A stretch of 64,000 nt of DNA from Gloeocapsopsis sp. IPPAS B-1203 (GTDB lineage Bacteria > Cyanobacteriota > Cyanobacteriia > Cyanobacteriales > Chroococcidiopsidaceae), in assembly GCF_002749975.1 (NCBI RefSeq), contig NZ_PEIG01000005.1, forward strand, positions 336,683-400,682, read 5' to 3'. The position numbers and the translations under genes are program-made. Within the stretch, counting starts at the first letter, position 1, and every line of letters starts with the position of its first letter. The notes beneath the pieces are model-generated. The model did not search any database. It saw only the letters and a program-made list of their open reading frames with translations, and was not told where the DNA came from. Below are positions 8,493 through 17,941 of this stretch, in pieces.

Positions 8493-9497
8493 ATGTTGAA
8501 GTTGATTGGCAAGATTCTTGAATGGTTGCGCGGTAGTACATTGAGGTTACTCGTTTTGGCGGGAGTTATCCTCGCGATTTGGGGTATACTTTCGCCGTTA
8601 GGTACTTTAGTGTGGTGGCTGACACAATCAGAATCATTGGGTTCCAAGCGACAATCTCTGCAACTTCCTGCTAGCAATGACTCAGGTGGTAGCGAGCTAC
8701 CAAAGAATTTAAATTGTTATATTGTTTTTTTGACTGGAGTAGGAGATTTTTCTACCAATGAATTGACTGAGGGTGAAGAAGTTTTTCTCCAAGGTTTAGC
8801 TCAAACTCATCAAGATTGTGCAATTGTTAAGGATGTTTTTCCTTACTCCGCAGCCAACGAGAATTTAGGAGGCGAACGCTTACTTGCTCCTGTATGGCGT
8901 TTTGCTAATCAAGCCGAAGGCTGGCTGAGTATTGCTGATGTCCTGATTAAAATTCGCAATCTGTGGCGCTTTGCGATTTCTGCCGATGAGCGTTATGGTC
9001 CAGTGTATAACCAAGGCATCGCGAGTGCGATCGCTGACCAAATGAATGCAGTACATCCGGTGTTGCACACATCAAAACCGCTGAAAATTATTTTAATTGG
9101 TACAAGTGGCGGCGCACAAGTCGCGCTAGAAGCGACTCCATATCTCAACCAATGGCTGAATTCTCAAATTATTGTTGTTTCTGTTGGTGGTGTTTTTGGT
9201 GGTATCAATGGTTTCGATCAAGCTGATCAGATTTTTCACTTGCGTGGTACGAAAGACTGGATAGAAGATGTCGGCGGAATTATTTTTCCCTCACGCTGGG
9301 TTTTTACATTTGCTTCTCCTTTTAGCCGCGCCCGCCAGCAAGGACGCTATCAAGCACTCTCAAGTGGTTCGCACGCACACGATGGTTCACAGGGGTATTT
9401 TGGTAAAGAAAAGATCCTAGGAAAAGAAAAAACTTATGTAGACTTAACCCTCGAAAAAATCAATCAACTACCCATTTGGTCGCATGACAACGATTGA
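8493..9497 (+). CDS. Membrane-anchored alpha/beta hydrolase-like protein, tandem paralogue 2
   Basis: A 334-aa paralogue of the preceding gene. The N-terminal anchor is LLVLAGVILAIWGILSPLG. The nucleophile elbow here is canonical (IGTSGGAQVAL, GxSxG), the possible acid is in FHLRGTKDWIEDVGG and the candidate His in SGSHAHDGSQGYFG. The pair shares WRFAISADERYGPVYNQGIA-type text and the ending INQLPIWS. Spacing of about 220 bp suggests a duplication followed by repeat insertion. Because only this copy keeps the full GxSxG, it is the better candidate for an active enzyme. Function unknown. Confidence 0.72.
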   Translation: MLKLIGKILEWLRGSTLRLLVLAGVILAIWGILSPLGTLVWWLTQSESLGSKRQSLQLPASNDSGGSELPKNLNCYIVFLTGVGDFSTNELTEGEEVFLQGLAQTHQDCAIVKDVFPYSAANENLGGERLLAPVWRFANQAEGWLSIADVLIKIRNLWRFAISADERYGPVYNQGIASAIADQMNAVHPVLHTSKPLKIILIGTSGGAQVALEATPYLNQWLNSQIIVVSVGGVFGGINGFDQADQIFHLRGTKDWIEDVGGIIFPSRWVFTFASPFSRARQQGRYQALSSGSHAHDGSQGYFGKEKILGKEKTYVDLTLEKINQLPIWSHDND

Positions 9498-9504
9498 GGC
9501 GTTT

Positions 9505-10830
9505 TTATCTCTCTATGAGCTTTAACACAGCAAAATAACTCTCTTGAATGTCTTTTTGATCCAACTTTTCGGAAACTCCTTCATGGCTACCGCGTTCGAT
9601 CATTTGTGCTTGACGCAACAATACTGCGCGTTGTTCTCTAGTAGTTGTATACTCTGCAACTCGCGCGATCGCTTCAAGTAATCGAATCGTTACAGCCACA
9701 TCAGTTTGCCCAGATTGCCTGATTTGGTTGAATGCTGCATCAACGACACTGGCAAAAGTTATTGGTTCGGCGATCGCTCGTAATTTCTGATTATCATCGT
9801 AGCGATAGGGCGAGGGAATTTCTCGTTGGGCAAACTGACACAGCGCCGCACTCAGTTGATCGATACAGCGAATTGCCGTAAACGGATCGTTAACTCCAGT
9901 TGAAAGCGCACGCACCGCAATTTCTACTAGCTGATTAATGGAAAATTCTACATCTTGTTGGGGACTGCGCTGATTATCAATAATAAAAATGCCTTTGAGT
10001 TGTTTCGCTAGCTTTTTGTTCATTTGCTGTCCGTGCCAAACCGAAACTAAATCGTTACCTTTAATAACAAAATCTCCAGGACGATAATTTAGTCGCACGA
10101 TTACATCAAATTTTGCCGCAATGTCGATCAGTTCTTCATTGTCAATTGCTTGAATGTAACCACTCTTATCTGACTTGATCGGGCTAGCTTCATCCTCAAA
10201 ATTGTCAGGAATATCTGCATCCTGAATTTCTTGTTGATCTTTTGTAATACTACGTCCGACTTTTTGTGGAAATAGACGTTCAATCGTATCGCTCAACTCT
10301 GCTCCAACGTTTGCTATGACTTGCTGTGCTTGAATTGATGTAGCGACGTGATGTAAAAAATAGATTAATACAGCAACACCAAAAATTGCGAGGACAAGAC
10401 TGAAAGCTACTGAAAGGTGCGGAACAAATTCATCATCGTCAACGCTGTTAACGGTACGTAAGATTAACAAGCAGTAGACAAATGTAGAAATAAACGTTCC
10501 TAGAACAATTTGATTACCTGTATCCCGCATGAAATTGCCAAGTAATCTTGGTCCAAATTGCCCAGAAGCTAATTGTAGTGCCACAATCACAATCGAAAAG
10601 GCTGTGGTTGCTACAGAAACCATAGAACCAGCAACTGTTGAAAGTACTTCTCTTGCACCTTCAGGACCGCGACCATAAATTAAAGGTACTTTTTCTAACC
10701 AATCTCTATCTGCATGATCCAAGGAAAGAATGATGTAAGCCAGGGCGATCGCACCGAGAACCATCACTGAGGGAACAAACCAAAAACTATTGTGTAGCGA
10801 TTCCCAGACTTTGCCTAACTTGGTTTTCAT
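9505..10830 (-). CDS. DUF2254 domain membrane protein
   Basis: A 441-aa protein. The N-terminal half has four hydrophobic segments (for example VPSVMVLGAIALAYIILSL and TFISTFVYCLLILRTV) around the family signature VSVATTAFSIVIVALQLASG and GQFGPRLLGNFMRD. The C-terminal half is soluble and helical, with FSINQLVEIAVRALSTGVND followed by PFTAI, typical of DUF2254. The family is widespread and uncharacterised. It converges on the hydrolase pair (8-bp gap). A small broken ORF ends 3 bp upstream of its ATG. Confidence 0.9.
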   Translation of the reverse strand: MKTKLGKVWESLHNSFWFVPSVMVLGAIALAYIILSLDHADRDWLEKVPLIYGRGPEGAREVLSTVAGSMVSVATTAFSIVIVALQLASGQFGPRLLGNFMRDTGNQIVLGTFISTFVYCLLILRTVNSVDDDEFVPHLSVAFSLVLAIFGVAVLIYFLHHVATSIQAQQVIANVGAELSDTIERLFPQKVGRSITKDQQEIQDADIPDNFEDEASPIKSDKSGYIQAIDNEELIDIAAKFDVIVRLNYRPGDFVIKGNDLVSVWHGQQMNKKLAKQLKGIFIIDNQRSPQQDVEFSINQLVEIAVRALSTGVNDPFTAIRCIDQLSAALCQFAQREIPSPYRYDDNQKLRAIAEPITFASVVDAAFNQIRQSGQTDVAVTIRLLEAIARVAEYTTTREQRAVLLRQAQMIERGSHEGVSEKLDQKDIQESYFAVLKLIER

Positions 10831-10833
10831 CTT

Positions 10834-11010
10834 TCACTCGGATCTTTGCGGCTGATGAGGTGTAGTTGATTGAAGCGATCGCGCTGCCAAAAGAATATTG
10901 CGAAGTTGATCGTTATTGTGACTCATAGCATGAGCTAGCAAAAAGACGACTTTGTTAGATTTTCCCGACAATTCCTTCTCAAATTACTCATTTTTCTTTT
11001 TTGATTTCAT
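10834..11010 (-). pseudogene. Small ORF before the DUF2254 gene, interrupted by an in-frame stop
   Basis: Reading minus from the ATG at 11010 gives MKSKKKNE, an in-frame TAA, then FEKELSGKSNKVVFLLAHAM and SHNNDQLRNILLAARSLQ, ending at a TGA at 10834-10836, three bases before the DUF2254 ATG. The downstream part could be translated from a TTG at 10971 (AGAAGGA just ahead) or an ATG at 10926. The spacing suggests translational coupling. It may be a small protein gene with a nonsense mutation or a shorter intact one. Not recognised. Confidence 0.35.
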
Positions 11011-11225
11011 AACCCTGTTCTTGTGTATGCAAATGCTGTAAACGCCTTGACTACTGTGTACCAAAATTAACCTCAAAAGCAATCAGTCGCATGACAGCAT
11101 AATCCTCAACCTAGAAGGTGACGTTCTACTCCCCCTCAGTAATAATACTTGGATGGGAAATTGTCTCGCAACATCCTAACTTATTTTTCTGTCTCAAGCT
11201 TTACGAGTCATGTAAGGAGAGTCTT

Positions 11226-12242
11226 GTGCTGTATGGTATTCGTCGGCGATTTAACTTTCTGCATAAGCGGAGAGTCGCACCTCACGATTTGCAATCTATG
11301 CATGAAGGGCTATTAGAAGAATCAGCCCTAGAGCGGATTTACATTATATTAACCGTTGGCTCTTGCATCATTGCTACGTTTGGGTTGCTGTCTAATAGTG
11401 CTGCCGTTATTATTGGAGCGATGATTGTGGCTCCTTTAATGTTGCCCATTCGAGGACTTGCATTTGGTGCTTTAGAAGGTAACTTACGACTATTTCGCAC
11501 AGGCTTAACTTCCATCATTGTGGGAACACTGCTTGCGATCGCAATCTCTTGGTTCATTGGGATGTTTGTCGGATTAGCAGAATTCGGTAGTGAGATTTTT
11601 TCACGATCGCGTCCGACTTTACTCGATTTAGGAATTGCGATCGCCGCAGGGGGAATCAGTGGTTTTGCCAAAGTTGAACCAAAGATTTCTCCAACCTTAG
11701 CAGGAACTGCGATCGCTGTTGCTTTGATGCCACCTATTTGTGTCATTGGTTTAGGACTCTCACAAGCAAATTGGTCTTTGAGTCTCGGTGCGACTATTCT
11801 GTACCTTACCAATTTGCTAGGGATTACACTTTCCTGTATGCTGATTTTTCTGGCTACAGGCTATACTCCGCTCCATCGTGCTAAAAAAGCTCTACTCTGG
11901 ACAGGTGGACTAACTGCAGTACTACTTGTGCCTTTAGGATTCAGCTTTTTTCGTTTGACGCAGCAAGTTCGACTCGAAGTTAATCTTAGACAAGCACTTT
12001 TGAACCGAACCGTTACCTTTCAAAGATTAGTACTTATCGATAGTAATATTAACTGGTTGAGTAATCCGCCTGTGGTACGCTTAAATGTTCGTTCTAGAGA
12101 GCCTGTCACTCCAAGACAAGTAGAACTTTTAGAAGAATTTCTCAGCAGAGAACTGGGACAACGCTTTACTTTGATTTTTGAAGTTGGTCAAATTGAAGAA
12201 GTAAGACGTGAAGGTGTTGATGGTTCTTCATTTAATAATTAG
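11226..12242 (+). CDS. DUF389 family membrane protein (first of two)
   Basis: A protein of about 338 aa with the DUF389 signature: ERIYIILTVGSCIIATFGLL, SNSAAVIIGAMIVAPLMLPI, RGLAFGALEG, then GISGFAKVEPKISPTLAGTA and IAVALMPPICVIGLGLS. Six or so hydrophobic helices are followed by a soluble C-terminal tail. I chose the GTG at 11226 because AAGGAGA lies 5 bp upstream; the longer frame back to 11118 has no ribosome site. The role of DUF389 proteins is not established. The antiporter gene follows by 21 bp on the same strand, so they are probably co-transcribed. Confidence 0.87.
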   Translation: MLYGIRRRFNFLHKRRVAPHDLQSMHEGLLEESALERIYIILTVGSCIIATFGLLSNSAAVIIGAMIVAPLMLPIRGLAFGALEGNLRLFRTGLTSIIVGTLLAIAISWFIGMFVGLAEFGSEIFSRSRPTLLDLGIAIAAGGISGFAKVEPKISPTLAGTAIAVALMPPICVIGLGLSQANWSLSLGATILYLTNLLGITLSCMLIFLATGYTPLHRAKKALLWTGGLTAVLLVPLGFSFFRLTQQVRLEVNLRQALLNRTVTFQRLVLIDSNINWLSNPPVVRLNVRSREPVTPRQVELLEEFLSRELGQRFTLIFEVGQIEEVRREGVDGSSFNN

Positions 12243-12263
12243 TCAAATTCAGTTTTAGCTAAC

Positions 12264-13835
12264 ATGACAACAGAAACACTAGCCGAAGTAGCAATTGAGC
12301 AAAATATTAAACAATTCCTTTTGGTGCTATCAGTTTCCTTGAGTATTGCCACGTTACCACAGTTTTTTAGCTGGTTTCGGCAGATTCCTTATACACTTCT
12401 TCTAGTGATTGTTGGGTTGGGGTTAGCTTTTGTTGATGTCAGATTAGTGAATCTGTCACCACAACTCATTTTGACAATATTTTTGCCTCCGTTATTATTT
12501 GAGGCTGCCTGGAATATGGAATGGACTAAGCTCAAGCGGGACTTAGTACCAATTACCCTTTTTGCCATCTTAGGAGTAGTTATTTCAGTCATTGGTGTAG
12601 GTTTAGCACTCAATCAAGCTGCAGGAGTGACAATCGGAATTGCTTTACTTTTAGGTGCTTGTGTCGCTGCCACCGATCCGGTTTCTGTGATTGCTTTATT
12701 TCGCGAACTCGGAGTCGATAAACGCCTGACAATTTTGATGGAAGGTGAAAGCTTATTTAATGATGGTATTGCGGTTGTTGCATTTAGTTTTGTTGTCGGA
12801 TTTGCCCTTGGAACTGATACTTTAGAAATTCAGGAACTCATCGCCCGATTTTTTACCGTTGTTGGGATCGGGATTGGCTGTGGCTGTGTTGTCGGTTTTG
12901 GAATTTCTTATCTCACACAGCGGTTTGATTTACCTTTAGTTGAACAATCTCTAACTCTGGTTTCCGCTTATGGGACTTATATTATCACTGAAGATTTAGG
13001 TGGTTCTGGCGTTATTGGAGTTGTTACCACAGGTTTAGTTTTAGGAAACTTTGGTTCGCGGATTGGAATGCAGCCGAGTACCAGACTTGCTGTGACACAG
13101 TTTTGGGACTTTCTAGCATTTTTTGTCAATTCGATTGTGTTTCTGCTAATTGGCGATCAAATCAAGTTTGAGGACTTGGGAGCCAACTTAGGGCTAATTG
13201 CAATTACACTCGCAGCAATGATTGTAACAAGAGCGATCGCCATTTATGGTTTGGGTTGGTTGAGTAATATCTTGGTTAAATCAGAAATTTCTTGGTCTGA
13301 TGAACTTATCTTATGGTGGGGAGGATTGCGCGGTTCTGTTGCGATCGCATTAGCTTTAAGTGTGCCCGTAACTTTACCACAACGTACACAAATTATTGCT
13401 GTCGTTTTCGGTGTAGTACTATTCACGCTTTTAGTACAAGGATTAACTACCAAACCTTTAGTAACAAAATTTAAACCTTTAGGCGATCAAGCAGTACGTC
13501 AGGAGTATTTAGAAGCGGTTGCGCGTTGGGTCGCGATGAATCGAGTTTTGAACTATCTCACACAAGCAAGTATGCGTCCCGAAATTGACCCAGAGTTTTA
13601 TCGTTACCAAAAAGCTTTAGTAGAAGGGCAGTTAGATGACGTGCAGCAGGATGTAAATAAGCTACGCAATGAACATCCCCAACTACGAGAATTTGCAGTA
13701 GAACAACTGCAAGAAGAACTCCTTGCGATCGAAGCAGATACTTACGCTGAGTTGGTTCGCGGTGGACGCTTGAGCGATAAATTACCACCAATGCTAGAAG
13801 AAGTCTTCAAACAAATGAATAAACAAAGTACCTAA
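12264..13835 (+). CDS. CPA1-type Na+/H+ antiporter
   Basis: A 523-aa cation/proton antiporter with about 12 hydrophobic helices. Family signatures are FLPPLLFEAAWNMEW, the ion-binding ACVAATDPVSVIALFRELG with its Asp, MEGESLFNDGIAVVAFSF, and WGGLRGSVAIALALSVP. This is the NhaP/SOD2 (CPA1) arrangement, exchanging Na+ or K+ for H+ across the plasma or thylakoid membrane. The cytosolic tail of about 110 residues is helical and acidic (QQDVNKLRNEHPQLREFAVE), possibly regulatory. It lies 21 bp after the DUF389 gene. Confidence 0.92.
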   Translation: MTTETLAEVAIEQNIKQFLLVLSVSLSIATLPQFFSWFRQIPYTLLLVIVGLGLAFVDVRLVNLSPQLILTIFLPPLLFEAAWNMEWTKLKRDLVPITLFAILGVVISVIGVGLALNQAAGVTIGIALLLGACVAATDPVSVIALFRELGVDKRLTILMEGESLFNDGIAVVAFSFVVGFALGTDTLEIQELIARFFTVVGIGIGCGCVVGFGISYLTQRFDLPLVEQSLTLVSAYGTYIITEDLGGSGVIGVVTTGLVLGNFGSRIGMQPSTRLAVTQFWDFLAFFVNSIVFLLIGDQIKFEDLGANLGLIAITLAAMIVTRAIAIYGLGWLSNILVKSEISWSDELILWWGGLRGSVAIALALSVPVTLPQRTQIIAVVFGVVLFTLLVQGLTTKPLVTKFKPLGDQAVRQEYLEAVARWVAMNRVLNYLTQASMRPEIDPEFYRYQKALVEGQLDDVQQDVNKLRNEHPQLREFAVEQLQEELLAIEADTYAELVRGGRLSDKLPPMLEEVFKQMNKQST

Positions 13836-13869
13836 TTCAGGTGTTAATGACAATAAAGCCAGCAGGTTT

Positions 13870-14778
13870 TCATCTTGCAGCTTGAAGCGTAAATAGCGTG
13901 ACTTCCGGTGGACAGTTAATTCTGATTGGTGCAATGCTAAATCCTATGCCCCGATTGACATACAGGCGATTTCCTGACTGTCCATAACTTGCTTCTATCC
14001 AACCGTCAGTGTGAACCCGATCTTCGCGCGCAAATGTCATCCAAGACCATTCCGGCAAAAATGGCAAACGCACTTGTCCGCCGTGGGTGTGTCCTGCGAC
14101 TGATAAAGGTGCCGTGTTAGCAGGGAATTTCTCAAACGAATCTGGATGATGCATCAACACTAACCTTGGTGCTGTTTGTGGTACTTGAGATAATGCGATC
14201 GCGGGATTGTCTTTGTTTGCCCACCGCGATCCAATACCAATGAGATACAGTGAATTTTCTCCTCTTGGTTGTTGGTTTCCTGGTGGTACTAAGGAAACTG
14301 CCTCGTTTTGTAACATATCTACACCCGCTTGTTCCAGCGCTGCATACAGTTCGCCTGCTATCTGTTCATTTGGTGGGGCAGTTTTTGCATCCATTGCATA
14401 GTCGTGATTGCCAAGTACCCCGTAAGTAGGAATACCTGCTGCTACTAACGGGCGAACCAATTCTACCGCCTTGCCAATTTCATTATTATTTCCCTTGTCC
14501 GCATGATAAATAAAGTCACCGCCAATCAATACAAGTGCAGGACGTTCTCGAATTAATTGATCGACTATGCGTCTAATTGTGTTGGTGTTCCCAAGCCACA
14601 TTCCAATTTGCCAATCGGCAATAACTGCCACTCGTTGTCCCTCCCAGGAATCAGGAAGATTAGGGATTTCTGCTACTTCTTCTTCTGTATCAATAACGTA
14701 CGGTTCTACTAAGCCCCAAATCCCCAGTAGCAAAACAACTCCCAGTAAGCTTAGCAATATGTACTTGAGTGATTTCAT
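13870..14778 (-). CDS. Membrane-anchored metallophosphoesterase, YaeI-like
   Basis: A 302-aa protein with one N-terminal membrane helix (YILLSLLGVVLLLGIWGL) and a calcineurin-like catalytic domain. The metal-binding blocks are VAVIADWQIGMWLG, VLIGGDFIYHAD, GVLGNHDYAMD, LMHHPD and SVAGHTHGGQ. The first block normally reads D-x-H; here it is D-W-Q, so one metal ligand is replaced by Gln. Relatives act on phosphodiesters such as lipid A precursors, but this substrate is unknown. I chose the ATG at 14778 at the start of MKSLKYILL; the frame extends 21 bases further to a TTG without better support. Confidence 0.83.
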   Translation of the reverse strand: MKSLKYILLSLLGVVLLLGIWGLVEPYVIDTEEEVAEIPNLPDSWEGQRVAVIADWQIGMWLGNTNTIRRIVDQLIRERPALVLIGGDFIYHADKGNNNEIGKAVELVRPLVAAGIPTYGVLGNHDYAMDAKTAPPNEQIAGELYAALEQAGVDMLQNEAVSLVPPGNQQPRGENSLYLIGIGSRWANKDNPAIALSQVPQTAPRLVLMHHPDSFEKFPANTAPLSVAGHTHGGQVRLPFLPEWSWMTFAREDRVHTDGWIEASYGQSGNRLYVNRGIGFSIAPIRINCPPEVTLFTLQAAR

Positions 14779-15670
14779 TGTGGTGTTGAGCAGATACAAC
14801 TTTTCTAATTTCCTGACGTCGGTAGAATAACCTTTACGGGCTACCTCTACTTATTGCCTGTAGTAAACACGAGTACTCTAAGCAGCTATTGATACAACCT
14901 TACAACAAAAAAATACTGGAAAACAATTGCGCCAAAGGGAAATCTTTTACTTAATTCCTGAATATTTGTAAATAAATTGATCTGTTAGTTAAATGATTTT
15001 TGTCGAAGTCATTCCAAAGAGTCAGCTTATTCTACTAATTGTTGAGATTAATAAAATGTTTTTCACCTATAAATAATTTTAATGTTAGTAGATTTGTGCA
15101 AATAGCACTAATGATCATATTGCTTAAAACGCTAGTCACTCATCTTCAAACTACTTGACAAGGTGGCAGCTTATAATGAAATCTTTCATTTGACTTCAAC
15201 TTAATTTGAGAGCACCAGCGTATATCTTAAGTAGCAAATTAGATAAAAATATGACTGCAACATTCTATCTCAAAGTAGATACTTTATTGATATTCTCCTA
15301 TCTATAATGTGCTTAATGATACAAAAAACTCGTGTTCAAACTAAAATTCTAAAGTGCAAAAATCAGCCTCAGAGCGGGACGACAGCGCCGAGAAAGATTA
15401 ATAGTTGTGCCCTCATATATCTTTAAAATACTTTTTCATTATTAGAAAAAGTGCAATTTTGGATGCTGGCTGATTTAATAATAAACTTCGATGCAACGAG
15501 TAATAACCTCTAGAATAAAGCATAACTTTACTTGTTGCGATTTGAGTAAGAGTATAGATATAGATTGAGGCATTCAAATAATATTTTGGGCTACACAAAA
15601 AAGTTTGTATTTTTTTTGAAATCTGACAAATTACAACAAATAGATTTATACAGTTGAGGAAATTGTAAAA
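14779..15670. other. AT-rich intergenic region without a recognisable gene
   Basis: Nearly 900 bp, AT-rich, with no ORF I would accept. It contains a TATAAT box (about 15302-15307) and an A/T hairpin CTTTTTC-N7-GAAAAAG near 15427-15449. A small RNA could be encoded but nothing proves it. It must hold the promoter of the following lipoprotein gene. Confidence 0.4.
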
Positions 15671-16474
15671 GTGAGAAATAATTTACAAGGATTGTGGAAT
15701 AGGAAAGCGATCGCCCTAGTAGCCTCGGTGGCATTACTAGCAGCTTGCGAAACCAACCAGCCACAAGCAACGACTCCGGCAAGTCCAGGAAATGTCACAA
15801 CAGAGCAAGTAGCAAATCAGACTGAAGCACTACTCGGTAAAACTGTAACTGTCAGAAGCGAACCAGTTCAGAAGGTTAGTGATAGTACATTTACTATCAG
15901 TGACGAACAGTTTTTTAGTAACGAAAATATTTTAGTAGTCAATACGTCAGGAAAACCCTTTGTTTTGCCTGAGAACACAGAAGTGCAAGTAACAGGTCAA
16001 GTCGCTAATTTAGTTGTTGCTGACGTTAACCGAGAGTACAACTTAGGTCTAGAGCCAAACTTGTATGTAGAGTATGAAGGTAGACCAGTCATCTATGCTC
16101 AGTCAATAGCTTTAGCGCCTGAACCTGGTGAGATTACACAAAATCCTAGCCGATATTATGGTCAAACGCTTGCGGTTACAGGTGAAGTCGAAGATATTGT
16201 AGATGCCAATTCTTTTACTTTAGATGAAGAGCAGCTAATCGGTGCTGAGGATCTGTTAGTCATTAATGCAAATCCCACAGCAGCAGTTAACGACGGTGAA
16301 ACCGTTGCTGTAACTGGAGTACTCCGCCCGTTTGTAGTTGCTGAGATTGAGCGCGACTACGACTTAACGTGGGATTTGGATCTCCAAAGAAAGCTGGAAG
16401 CAGAATATAGCCAAAAGCCTGTACTTGTTGCTGATGGCGTATATCCCTCAGCAATTCCTGAAGCTGCGAAGTAG
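15671..16474 (+). CDS. Lipoprotein with two repeated beta-rich domains
   Basis: A 267-aa predicted lipoprotein. The signal sequence ends in a lipobox (VALLAAC, Cys near residue 26), so it should be lipid-anchored outside the plasma membrane. Two internal repeats follow, at about residues 50-145 and 150-250, with corresponding blocks LLGKTVTVRSEPVQKVSDST and YYGQTLAVTGEVEDIVDANS, each leading to ENILVVN/EDLLVIN and VTGQV/VTGVL. They look like OB-fold-style beta domains. The start is a GTG with GAGGAA 9 bp upstream. No function recognised; no operon partner. Confidence 0.8.
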   Translation: MRNNLQGLWNRKAIALVASVALLAACETNQPQATTPASPGNVTTEQVANQTEALLGKTVTVRSEPVQKVSDSTFTISDEQFFSNENILVVNTSGKPFVLPENTEVQVTGQVANLVVADVNREYNLGLEPNLYVEYEGRPVIYAQSIALAPEPGEITQNPSRYYGQTLAVTGEVEDIVDANSFTLDEEQLIGAEDLLVINANPTAAVNDGETVAVTGVLRPFVVAEIERDYDLTWDLDLQRKLEAEYSQKPVLVADGVYPSAIPEAAK

Positions 16475-16520
16475 AGAAAAGTAAAATTCAATTGAAGTAG
16501 GTAGCAGTCGTGGCTGCTGC

Positions 16521-17807
16521 CTAATTTTGAGTATCTGGTGCGGATAGGACATTGACACTAACTAGTGGCGTAACATTGAAGCCTTGGTTTCGTAATTCAG
16601 CTTGAACAGTTTGTGTGAGGCGATCGCTGATAATTTCTGCTGATTCTGTCACGCCTGCACGTCGCTGCACATACATCACAACTAGCAGTGTATTTTGTCT
16701 AGGGATATTTGGAGTCGGGAACCGGACATTTGCCTCGACAAGTTCGACTAAATCACTATCATCGACTACCTGCTGAATTGCTTGATTAGCACTTTGTTCG
16801 CGGCTACTACGTTGTAACTCTGGAGAATCAGAAAACTGCCAAAATAGCAACCCTAAAAGTGTCACAAATGTTACAGCTAATACAGCAGGAAACAGCCCTT
16901 TTTTGCCACGCTGATACCGCGCTCCTTTAGGAGTTAAACCATAACTCCGAAATACAAGCGATGCAGATAAATTAATGCCGACAAGTTGTAGCAATAGAAC
17001 AAATACACCATTAATTGCCAAATCCCAGCGTCCCATAGCACTTGCCATCCCAATCAAGCCCGCAGGTGGTGCTAACGAAGCAGCTACAAGCATTCCCACC
17101 GCCGCACCAGAAACAAGGCTACTGCGTTCGGACTGTACAAGGTTAACTGCCCCAGCTGCCCCAGCAACAAGTGGTAAAAGTACGGCAACCGCAGAAATTT
17201 TACTGGTATCACTCATCGTGCTCGTTACTACTTCCTGCTGAAGAATGAAACTCAGCGTACCAGCAACAACAATTGTGACCGCTAGTGCCACAAAGTAGCG
17301 CAACAATGTCCGTTTGAGTAGCTTGGCATCACCACGAGATGTCGCGATCGCCACATTCATCGCAGGACCCGCAAACGGTGCAATTAACATTGCTGCTACT
17401 AATAAGTAAGTGGTATTTGTATATAAACCAATCCACACAACTACACCCGCTGCAGCTGCATATCCGAGAAAAGCTTTCCAAGAACCAACACTTTGCAAAC
17501 CTGCTAAGAAAATTTCAATCGGGCTACGAGCCTTGACATCAGTTACCTGTTCGGGTGCTTCATCTGCTGGTGGTTGCATTGCAATAACCCCACGCGGAAT
17601 CAGCGTCACTTGCAAGTTTGGCAGTGATTCTAAATCTCCTAAAAATCCTTCTACTTTCTGGTTAGAAACGTGAACTACGATCAGCTCAACAGGTTCGTCA
17701 TTACCCATTGCTTCAACTCTTGCTGTATTCGTAGCATCATAAGCTTGAGCAATGTTTAGAACTTCCTTTCCATAACCATGTGGTACTTGAACAAGTAATT
17801 GCCGCAT
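16521..17807 (-). CDS. DUF389 family membrane protein (second of two)
   Basis: A 428-aa DUF389 protein with an extra N-terminal soluble domain (MRQLLVQVPHGYGKEVLNIA onward, about 100 residues, ferredoxin-like in style) ahead of the membrane region (LLVAAMLIAPFAGPAMNVAI, LVSGAAVGMLVAASLAPPAG and LIGMASAMGRWDL) and a soluble tail. This longer form, similar to TIGR00341 proteins, is distinct from the shorter one at 11.2 kb; the two are only about 4 kb apart. Divergent from rimP, with a 139-bp gap that also holds the rimP leader. Confidence 0.88.
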   Translation of the reverse strand: MRQLLVQVPHGYGKEVLNIAQAYDATNTARVEAMGNDEPVELIVVHVSNQKVEGFLGDLESLPNLQVTLIPRGVIAMQPPADEAPEQVTDVKARSPIEIFLAGLQSVGSWKAFLGYAAAAGVVVWIGLYTNTTYLLVAAMLIAPFAGPAMNVAIATSRGDAKLLKRTLLRYFVALAVTIVVAGTLSFILQQEVVTSTMSDTSKISAVAVLLPLVAGAAGAVNLVQSERSSLVSGAAVGMLVAASLAPPAGLIGMASAMGRWDLAINGVFVLLLQLVGINLSASLVFRSYGLTPKGARYQRGKKGLFPAVLAVTFVTLLGLLFWQFSDSPELQRSSREQSANQAIQQVVDDSDLVELVEANVRFPTPNIPRQNTLLVVMYVQRRAGVTESAEIISDRLTQTVQAELRNQGFNVTPLVSVNVLSAPDTQN

Positions 17808-17855
17808 GAATATTTCCTACACCTTACTTTTAATGATGCGATAAACTGAAATCAG

Positions 17856-17880
17856 GAACGAGCATAAGATGAGTTCGTTC
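17856..17880 (+). promoter_or_regulatory. Upstream hairpin in rimP leader
   Basis: GAACGA (17856-17861) pairs with TCGTTC (17875-17880) across a 13-nt loop, about 33 bp before a strong terminator hairpin. Together they look like a two-hairpin leader of the rimP-nusA-infB operon. Confidence 0.4.
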
Positions 17881-17912
17881 TGAAAACTTCTTGGAAAATA
17901 TCATTTCGCAGG

Positions 17913-17941
17913 AAGTGGGTACTAACCCACTTTTTTATTTT
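17913..17941 (+). terminator. Intrinsic terminator/attenuator immediately before rimP
   Basis: AAGTGGGT-ACTA-ACCCACTT forms a perfect 8-bp stem with a 4-nt loop, followed at once by TTTTTT and ATTTT. It points toward rimP and ends 5 bp before the rimP ATG. The upstream gene reads the other way, so this terminator can only act on transcripts heading into rimP. It therefore looks like an attenuator of the operon. Confidence 0.75.

Noticed and set aside
15413..15782. Small minus-strand open frames upstream of and overlapping the lipoprotein gene
   Set aside because: AT-rich, no ribosome sites, no protein-like pattern; the lipoprotein frame with GAGGAA and a lipobox explains the region.
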